From Suillus spraguei (taxonomy: Eukaryota; Basidiomycota; Agaricomycetes; Boletales; Suillaceae): a DNA stretch of 27,328 nt. Under the pieces are notes generated by a model. The model made no database searches and was not told where the DNA came from. It worked only from the letters and a program-made list of their open reading frames with translations. Within the stretch, counting starts at the first letter, position 1. Every line of letters starts with the position of its first letter. This document shows positions 20,294-27,328 of this stretch, in pieces. The translations under genes and the position numbers were made by a program. The stretch lies in the NCBI GenBank assembly GCA_016800925.1, contig JABCPU010000767.1, positions 1 through 27,328 on the forward strand, in the 5' to 3' direction.

Positions 20294-23263
20294 ATGACTC
20301 GCATCAAGAACCAACACACATACAGCCTGAAAAATTGTCGGGGAGGTACTGTTGTCGACCTCTCGGGCCATGATAACTACACCGGTAAGCATCATCCCTG
20401 TTTTAGTAGTATCCTAAGCCAGCGCTGATATTTCCTTGATTTAGTCTTTGGGTTTTGCCCCACGATGGCTCCAACCAGGCGGTAATGGTTTACTTGTCAT
20501 CCCAATGTGGACAGGTTGTACTAATCAGTTTCCCGCTTCTTAGTGGATCTTTCAGCAGGACGGCGACAAGGACGGGTGGTTCATAAAGTCTTCTTGCTCT
20601 GGGAAATATCTTGGGATCGAAGGCAACCCCCAAAATGGGACCGCAGTCGTCGCTGTATCAGACCCTTTCAAGTGGGATCTCAAAGACTCTGATATCAAAA
20701 GCGCTCAAGGTATTAGGTGTGCATGTCTTTTATACCACGCAAGTGTCTAGTCGTAAATTTATTCTTGTCTTTGGCAGGATATTAGTTCATGGCACGAAGT
20801 TTAGCTTAGACCTGTCCGACTATGGAAATTCGGCAAACGGCACGAAAATTCAGCTTTGGGGAAGTTGGCCTGGCGCCAATCAGATTTGGGCATTTACCGA
20901 GCGGATTTCTATTGAGGATCACCACGCTTACAGCCTCAGAAATTGTCAGGAAGGCACTGCTATCGACCTCTCAGGTAGTGATAACCATTCCAGTAAGCAT
21001 CATCCCTGCTTCAGAAACAGCGCCAATATTTCCTTAACCTAGTCAACGGTTGTCGCCCCCACGATGGTTACAGCCAGGCGGTAATACACTTACTTACCAT
21101 CCTACTGCGGACAGGTTGTACTAATGAGCTTCCCGGTTCTTAGTGGATCTTCCAGGAGGATGACGACCAAGATGGGTGGTTCATAAAGTCTCCTCGTACT
21201 GGAAAATACCTTGGCATTGAGAGCAACGCCGGTAATGGCACCAGGGTCGTCGCTGTTTCATCCCCTTTCGAGTGGGATATTAGAGAGTCTGACGTCGACA
21301 GCATTAAAGGCGTCAGGTGTGCACGCCGCGAATGTCTGGTCGTGAAACTGATTCTTATCGTTTTTTTTTTGGCAGGATATTGGCCTATGGCACGAATTTC
21401 AGCTTAGACCTCGACTATGGAAATTCTGCGGACTGCAGGAAAGTTCACCATTGGGAAAGTTTTTCTGGCACCAATCAGATTTGGGCGCTTATGGAGCGGA
21501 TTTCCGTTGAGGATCAGCACACTTACAGCCTGAAAAATTGTCAGGGAGGCACGGCTGTGAACCTTTCGGGTGATGACAACCGCACTAGTAAGCATTATTC
21601 CTGCTTCACAGTATCCCAAGTCAGCGTCAATATTACTTAGTCATCGGTTTTTGTCCACACGATGGCTCCAACCAGGCGGTAATGCACTTACTTGCCATCC
21701 CACTGCGGACACGTCGTACTGATTAGCTTCTCGGATCTAAGTGGATCTTCGAGCAGGATGGCGAGAACGGCTGGTTCATCAAATCTTCACACTCTGGAGA
21801 ATACCTTGGAATTAAAGGCAACGCTGGCAACGGTGCCATGGTCGTTGCTGTTCCGTCCCCTTTCAGGTGGGATGTCAAAGACTCTGAAGTCCAAAGCGCT
21901 AAGGGCATTAGGTATGCATTTTTTTCATACCGTGCATCTCTGGTCGTGAATTGATTCTTATCGTTTTGTTCGATAGGATATTGGCCTACGGCACAAATTT
22001 CAGCTTAGACCTCGACTGGGGAAATTCGGCAAATCACACAAAAATTCACCTTTGGGGCAGTGTGTATAAGGCCAATCAGATTTGGGCACTTACCGAGCGG
22101 GTTGTCGAGGATCAGCACACTTACAGCCCCAGAAATCATCAGGGAGGTACTGAACACCAAGACGTTGATTCAAAGGCATGTTTCTATCCTGGGTTCGTAG
22201 ATGCAATACGAACATACTTCATGCAGATCCTCTCGATCACCACGACCATGCGTGAAGCATTTATCATGGGGGACTTGTCAACGGCTGAAAAGCTACTCAC
22301 GCAAGAGACAGAAGCTGACGCCAGGAACCACATTTCCTATGCCAACCGCTCGCTTGTTATGGCCCGCAAAGTGGACTGGGACCGCGCCCTTCAAAATGCG
22401 GTCAAGGTGTCAATGACCATCATGTCTCCCTAAAATATGCTAACTATTATCTCGACATAGTCACTCAGTATACAGCCTTCGTTGATAGGATATATCGCCA
22501 AGGGTACGCCCTCTGTGGAAAACAGCATGTCCGCGATGCCAGGACAGCCTTTGACCTCACATTCACATTCGTAAACGGAGACCAAAGAACTACTCTTCTC
22601 CTTTTCTTGATCAAGGCACGTTCTATTTGTTTTGCATCCACACTTCACTAAGGGTTTTAGGCTATCGCATTATTCAATGCGAATGAACACGAAGAGGCCA
22701 TGATGCGTGTCAAAGAGCTAGTTGCTGGTTCTAGCGTAGATCCTGTTGCTTGTCTTGTCGTGGAGGTGAGCGTCATCCACTCAATCATGCATTGGCTCGT
22801 GCGTTGATCTGTTTGTCTGCACTTCACATTTCAGGCGTATCTGCAGATCCAACTGGGAATCATTGCCTTAGATGGCAAGTTTTTACAATGAAGCTGTTGA
22901 AGCTTTCACTGCCGCTGTGAAGGCTGGCAATTCATTTGCCGATTTGCCAATCCATACTATGTACGAAGAATTCGCCGTGGTACGTTGTTTGATGCAACCG
23001 AGAATATTTTCCCTGCTCAACTCCATGTTTCTACAGTTCTTCGGGTGGGACCTCGAGTCCTTGTGGCAATCCGCCAACAGGCAATTGTGCATTGCACTCT
23101 TCCGGGCAGGTAAATACGGAAAAGGCCTCGAATTATACCTATCCATGATGGAGGCAAGCGATGAAGCTACGAAGGCTAGCACGCGTGCTTGGTTCGCTGG
23201 TGAGTCTTGAGTAATGTCACCATGCTACGGTCCTCACCCATCTTTCACTTAGATTTCAAGTAA
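20294..23263 (+). pseudogene. Three tandem ricin-B-like (beta-trefoil) units fused to a TPR-like domain, probably frameshifted
   Basis: I model 15 exons. Each lectin unit reads TYSLKNCRGGTVVDLSG-like, then HDGSNQAW, WFIKSSCSGKYLGIEG, PFKWD and FSLDL...ANQIWAFTERIS, the Q-x-W pattern of carbohydrate-binding RicinB_lectin_2 domains (sugar-binding only; no catalytic A-chain domain is seen). Intron positions recur in each unit: 20385/20993/21588, 20482/21081/21679 and 20717/21317/21912. Exon 10 (21977-22406) runs from unit 3 through the start of a fourth unit into MREAFIMGDLSTAEKLLTQE and SYANRSLVMARK, a helical TPR-like domain continuing to FFGWDLESLWQSANRQ; stop TAA 23261. Apparent single-base frameshifts lie in exon 2 (C run near 20459), exon 11 (near 22507) and exon 13 (near 22876). 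Secreted or cytosolic location is unclear; no signal peptide is visible. Confidence 0.7.
22616..22660 (+). other. GC-AG intron in the TPR part
   Basis: The exon ends LLLFLIK and the intron begins GCACGT and ends TTTTAG; coding resumes AIALFNANEHEEAM. All other introns modelled in this gene are GT-AG. Either a rare GC-AG intron or a mutated donor (GT to GC). Confidence 0.6.
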
Positions 23264-23680
23264 ATTGAAGGGCAATGTATTCTGCCGACGAGGACCTTTG
23301 CCCTCCCCGTGAGCGATATACATTTTAACACGTGGACATCTTTAGTATCCAAACATCATCTGTGTCCATATCAGTAGATCAAGAATTCTACAATTTTTGC
23401 CAAGCAGGAATGTTCGTTTGACGCGTGCCATCCATAGTTGATTCATGAAAGTCCAATGTCTGAAGACCTTCAATTGAGGGTCACTGCATCCCTGTTAATC
23501 CCTTCGGCATACTGTCCGCACATTCGATGAAATGCGATGGTGCTGCGAGCGAGATGACTGCAAAACAACAATGCAATGCGTAAATAAAAATATTGTACAC
23601 GATTATAGGATAAATAATATGTCTAAACCAATATTCAACGCTATTACAACCGTTTTGGCCATGTACAAGTCCACTGGGGA
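23264..23680. other. Region between two convergent gene ends
   Basis: It lies between the stop of the lectin-TPR gene (plus) and the stop of the DUF6533-like gene (minus). AATAAA at 23583-23588 is a possible polyadenylation signal for the former. No coding feature recognised. Confidence 0.45.
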
Positions 23681-25200
23681 TCAGACGTCAGACAAAGAAA
23701 TACAAACGAGAGCGTCCATGTTGTGAACCTGCTGGTCAACCTGCCAGAGGTGCAGGTGCATGCGCAAGGTAAGGATTGCGAGAATGATAAATTGGTAAAC
23801 TATATATTGGTGTGTTTGGAGTGTAGTCAGTAGGAATGCACAGACAAATTTGAAGATGCGTACTCTTGGAACATGGCATGATACTGGTACTGTGCGGAAT
23901 ATTAATATTGGTCTTGGCCATACAGAACTTGATACGCACATGGAGATACCGGGACGCAATGACGTTAACCCCTGATAAAACTTCCGAAACCAGAATCATC
24001 GTTGATGAGCATGGAAAAAAATAAGCGACGATATATACATATCTTGACTCACACAGAGCACATGTATAGTAGAAAATATTATTCTTCACTAGGACATATA
24101 CAGACGGCCACTGGCCATCCACCAGCTCTGTATGGCATGCGTGAGCGTGAGAGACATGAGACCTGGAGAAACGTTAGTCAGGCATCTGTGCACAACTATG
24201 TCCCAATCGACAAACCCAGTTCGATTATAAAAAGCAAGAGAAATGGTACGAAGAGGTTATAGCTAGTATAACAACCTGTGATGCCTGGAATTGTACTGGT
24301 CTTATCTGTGAAAATGGAGAGAGAATGTGAATGCTAGGCAGGGCGTCGATTAAGGGGCGAGAGCACGTACAAGAAACGGTAACAGTAAGAGACATAGCCA
24401 GTGCTGGCAATTGCTATCATGGAAGCCTGACTGATGTATCTACAACGGCCTTGAGGTGCGGTTGAGAATATTGAACTCACAAGGGAAAAAGTCAATATGA
24501 CAATAAGCACGAATCGATTGTATTTCCAGAGTGCACATGTTCGAAGGACGAAGACGCCTGGATTAATTGGTTTAGAATGTAGGTGTGTCGAAAGGAGGAG
24601 AAATACTTTGGAGCAGGTCCCTGACATCTGGCTGAGAACTGTAGGAGAAAGGAAAACTCTCAGTCAGGGTGCACATATGTCTGTCCCGTGCACATACCTG
24701 AGCAAACATTAATCAAATCTTGCATTTCTGGCAATGTCACATGACAATCAAGAGTAAGTCTACCGCAAATTCACATACATCAGGGTTCTCGTTTGGGATG
24801 AAGTTTGCTGTAGGATGGTAAGTCAATTCATCACTGGAACAATCTGTACTGAAGCCGAACGTACTATAGAGATGCAGGTTAAAAGGAGAATGGTACAAAT
24901 CGGTGGCGACATAAAGGCCTTTACCTTGGTCCAGCGCGATTGAAGCAGGAATGTCCACTTTGAACAGCACGTGATGATCAATATGAGGAATGAGGCTTAT
25001 GGTGAAACGTGCAGTACCTCTTCTTGAAGTGAACGAACATAATCATAGGTCTGCAAGCAAGCTTAACAGCGGGAGGCAAGACATCAAGACAAGCCCACCC
25101 AGAGCATAGCCATCGACGCTGAGTCATGTCAGGACAAGGAAAAATGATCCGAAGAAGTAGTATGCACCGTATACATACTGGCGACATATGAATCATCCAT
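23681..25200 (-). pseudogene. DUF6533-family integral membrane protein, decayed
   Basis: Starting at ATG 25200, small exons 25200-25179, 25118-25099 and 25050-25018 splice to MDDSYVATSMAMLW then TYDYVRSLQEE, and exon 4 (from 24957) gives WTFLLQSRWTKVK. This matches the DUF6533 start (Y-D-Y, then E-E before the W-x-x-x-R-W block) of multi-pass fungal membrane proteins. Later parts are FIPNENPDVC, LRTCALWKYNRFVLIV, KTSTIPGITGCYTS, FVPFLLLFIIELG, LMSLTLTHAIQSWW, LVKNNIFYYTCAL and FIILAILTLRMHLHLWQ, ending at 23681. A one-base loss near 24922 and further frame changes break it. Families like this have about seven transmembrane helices and unknown function; I recall them in Boletales. It faces the lectin-TPR gene tail to tail. 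Confidence 0.7.
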
Positions 25201-26293
25201 TTGTTATCTCTTCAAAGTATCAAAAAGAAAGAGACGCACTGTGTAAGTCTGCAGACTTATCGCCGCTGCGATGTGGTCGGACGAGTACTTCGTCTCCATT
25301 CGGTTAGTAAGAGGCAGAAAGTGAGTCTTGCGTGTTGAAGGGATACAATATGCACCTGCTTAGTACATATGCATCTTCAAGTCCACTGGCAGCTGGAAAC
25401 CGTCAAGGTTTCACTTTGTGAGTTCAAGTTGAATGAGACGCACGACGTGAAACAGTGTACGGTGTGGTGCAATAAATATGCATCAACTATTGCAGTGCTC
25501 TACAAGCGGTTTGCAGTTTACTAAACATCAGTCAGATTGGGCTAGACTGTCTAATCGGAGTTTGCACTCACCCTGAAGGTGAGTAATACGTAAGAATTAC
25601 CATGTTTCGACGAAGATACAATTCAATGAACAATAAGTACCAACGTTTGAGAGTCATAACCTGTGCATCGCAGTCAAGTATAAAAAACTGTAGCGCTACA
25701 TTGTCTCGCCGGACTGTGTACTTGCATGTACTATGTAGTATGTAGACCGTGACACTGGTAGCTAAGCCACTCAGTAGCTGACTAAGCTATAGTATGAAAC
25801 GAGTAGGTACCATCAACGCAAGCCAGACCCATCACAGCAAATAAAACACTACATCAAACGAAATGCGCATCTAAAATGGCCGGCGGGAACGACGGATTGA
25901 TGGGGGTACGCCTCACATCAGGGCATTCGCGATTCGGGTATCACGGACACTGCTGTCCTACACAGGTTACATACCTCAATGCACAAAAATCGGAATAAAA
26001 AAAGCTATAGTATGGTGCTACCGTGACTGAATGCCATCTCAATCGCTCGAGTTCGGATGCTTCAAGTTCTGACTCCAGCACATCCGAAATTCTGAAGTTG
26101 ATACATTCATCCACCACCGCTAGCAGTGGTAGCTCGATATCCAGAGTCCATGTTGAACAGATCAAAAGTCCACCCACATCTCCCGCCTACAACACAAACT
26201 CCATTGCTTTTAAGCGCGCTGAATCCAGATATGACGAAGTTCGGTTCGGCTAACCTCATACAGTTCAAGCAAAACTCCATAAATATTTGAACG
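25201..26293. other. Stretch without a recognised gene; one Ser-rich frame
   Basis: Mostly unassigned sequence upstream of the DUF6533-like gene. It contains a tract of tagta/ctatgtagt words (25725-25800). On the plus strand 26010-26253 a Ser/Thr-rich frame ends SPAYNTNSIAFKRAESRYDE and stop; it lacks an ATG but follows a possible acceptor (ctatag, about 26010), so it might be the last exon of a lost gene. I cannot name it. Confidence 0.3.
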
Positions 26294-26635
26294 TCACGTC
26301 GGAGTGCATGAAATATCAGAGAGAGGAATACTGGCGAACACTAGGGCGCCAGAGCCATGTGCATGACGGTCTGCATGCCATAGGTGGAGGTGCATGCGCG
26401 TTGCGAGGATCGCGAGGACGATGAATTGGAAGCTGCATATGAGCATGCGATTGGGGCGTACGAGCGTGAGGGTCATGAGACCTAGAGAGTATCAGTCAGC
26501 ACGCATCTATGTGATGTAAACTTCCTGGCGACATACCAAACTCGAGCCCGATCAAGAGAAGAAACGGTATGAAGAGCTGCACGACGGCCGAGGTCTGGTA
26601 GCAGCCTGTGATGCCCGGGATTGCGCTGGTCGTCC
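26294..26635 (-). pseudogene. Truncated second DUF6533-like copy (C-terminal exons, internal deletion)
   Basis: From an acceptor at 26637-26636 the minus strand encodes TTSAIPGITGCYQTS, FIPFLLLIGLEFG, an intron, then LMTLTLVR joined to QFIVLAILATRMHLHLWHAD and HGSGALVFASIPLSD, stop at 26294-26296. It parallels the end of the gene at 23681-25200 but lacks the segment corresponding to AIQSWWMASG through NNIFYYTCAL and the next helix. The N-terminal exons are absent upstream. It is a partial duplicate that cannot make a complete membrane bundle. Confidence 0.7.
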
Positions 26636-26640
26636 CTGTG

Positions 26641-27044
26641 GAAGTGCAATGTGAATGGTGTCGACCTCGTTACTGACACATTATTTTCAAGTCTCCGCTG
26701 ATAAACAATATACAGCTTCGTTATCCTGTCAAAAACTAACTCACTCGATCTTCGCGCCCTCTTTATTTTCTGTGGCGCGTCCACGCCAAAACCTTATCAT
26801 TCTCCGTATAACTACCTCATGTACACTCTAGTATCTAGCAGCGAATTCCATCCCAGAAGATTCCCGCTCACAAGTACCTCAGAAAAACCCTTAAAACGTC
26901 CCGTCCTGTCACTTGCCTCAAAAGTCTAGTCCTGCGCACATCTGCCTATGACAATCAATTCCTTGCCTCTATCCGTTATCACTAACACTCGTCTCTTATC
27001 TCTTTGTTTCGTATACAATTCCCTGCCGAACTCACAAGTAGCCT
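26641..27044. other. Gene-free spacer
   Basis: No family recognised. It separates the truncated DUF6533 copy from the displaced TPR fragment. Confidence 0.3.
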
Positions 27045-27069
27045 TACACAGGTAGTACTTGGTATACAG
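27045..27069 (+). promoter_or_regulatory. Displaced copy of the lectin gene promoter segment
   Basis: caggtagtacttggtata matches 20226-20243 just upstream of the lectin ATG, with ttac also shared a few bases earlier. Similarity stops inside the TATA box (tatatatacagg becomes tatacagg). Confidence 0.6.
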
Positions 27070-27072
27070 GCA

Positions 27073-27246
27073 ATGATGCGTGTCAAAGAGCTAGTTGCTG
27101 GTCCTAGTGTAGATCCCGTTGCTTGTCTTGTCGTGGAGGTGAGCATCGTCCACTCAATCATGCATTGGCTCGTGCGTTGATCGGTCCGTCTGCACTTCAC
27201 ACTTCAGGCGTATCTGCAGGTCCAACTGGGAATCATTGCCTTGGAT
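27073..27246 (+). pseudogene. Partial duplicate of the TPR region, with intron
   Basis: This stretch is nearly identical to 22700-22873: the end of one exon (MMRVKELVAG, VDPVACLVVE), the whole GTGAGC...TTCAG intron and the start of the next exon (AYLQVQLGIIALD). A handful of substitutions separate the copies. The rest of the TPR gene is absent; after 27246 the sequence diverges into a frame ending GGTPTRTPETNRQQRAQQR and TAA at the window edge, which I do not recognise. Confidence 0.85.
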
Positions 27247-27328
27247 ATCGCTTCTTGGACCTGAACCAGGTGGCACCCCGACTAGGACCCCGGAAACCAA
27301 CCGCCAACAACGCGCTCAACAGCGCTAA

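Noticed and set aside
20294..22130. Three separate lectin genes
   Set aside because: The exon that ends one unit runs straight into the next without a stop, start or promoter, and intron phases are compatible, so a single multi-unit gene is the simpler reading.
27247..27328. Short frame ending GGTPTRTPETNRQQRAQQR at the right edge
   Set aside because: Too short and without a start or recognisable family; only its position after the TPR fragment is noted.

Overview
The window looks like accessory, transposon-rich DNA from a filamentous basidiomycete (Agaricomycetes). Introns are short (about 45-65 nt, GT-AG). The gene families are ones I associate with mushroom-forming fungi: Plavaka-type and hAT transposases, DUF6532 and DUF6533 proteins, ricin-B-like lectins and a TPR-like expanded family. 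The DUF6533 and TPR families resemble ones I remember from Boletales, but that is memory, not a search. I found no rRNA, tRNA, CRISPR or bacterial-type operon. Almost every gene-like unit is broken by stops, frameshifts or insertions.

Left part (1-9110, minus strand). A chromodomain-type Ty3/gypsy retrotransposon (gag and protease open; RT, RNase H, integrase and chromodomain decayed) runs off the left edge. Its 475-bp 5' LTR is at 5031-5505. The leader next to the LTR is complementary over 14 nt to the predicted RNA start, the signature of self-priming Tf1/sushi elements. This element and a second 475-bp LTR of the same family (a solo LTR, 6416-6890, with a perfect AGGAT target duplication) both sit inside one decayed Plavaka-type DNA transposase gene (5506-8978).

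Middle part (9110-20035). In order: a GC-rich minisatellite; an unrecognised ORF with a duplicated segment; two LTR-like stretches; a DUF6532-like pseudogene (plus strand); a hAT transposase pseudogene (plus); and a PIF/Harbinger transposase pseudogene (plus). The last has lost its third catalytic residue and is split by a 271-bp inverted-repeat element with a 4-bp target duplication. It is followed by a 10-bp-period minisatellite and a terminus-like segment rich in GGTTCGG motifs.

Right part (20035-27328). A gene with three tandem beta-trefoil (ricin-B-like) units, each about 610 bp with the same intron positions, reads in one exon into a TPR-like domain. It carries three apparent single-base frameshifts. 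Next are a decayed seven-transmembrane DUF6533-family gene (minus strand), a second truncated DUF6533 copy, and at the right edge a 174-bp copy of the TPR region (including its intron) next to a promoter fragment like that of the lectin gene.

Overall this is a nested-insertion and duplication zone. The most informative signals are the self-priming LTR, the double LTR hit in one transposase gene, the precise inverted-repeat insertion in Harbinger, and the lectin-TPR fusion with its rearranged partial copy.
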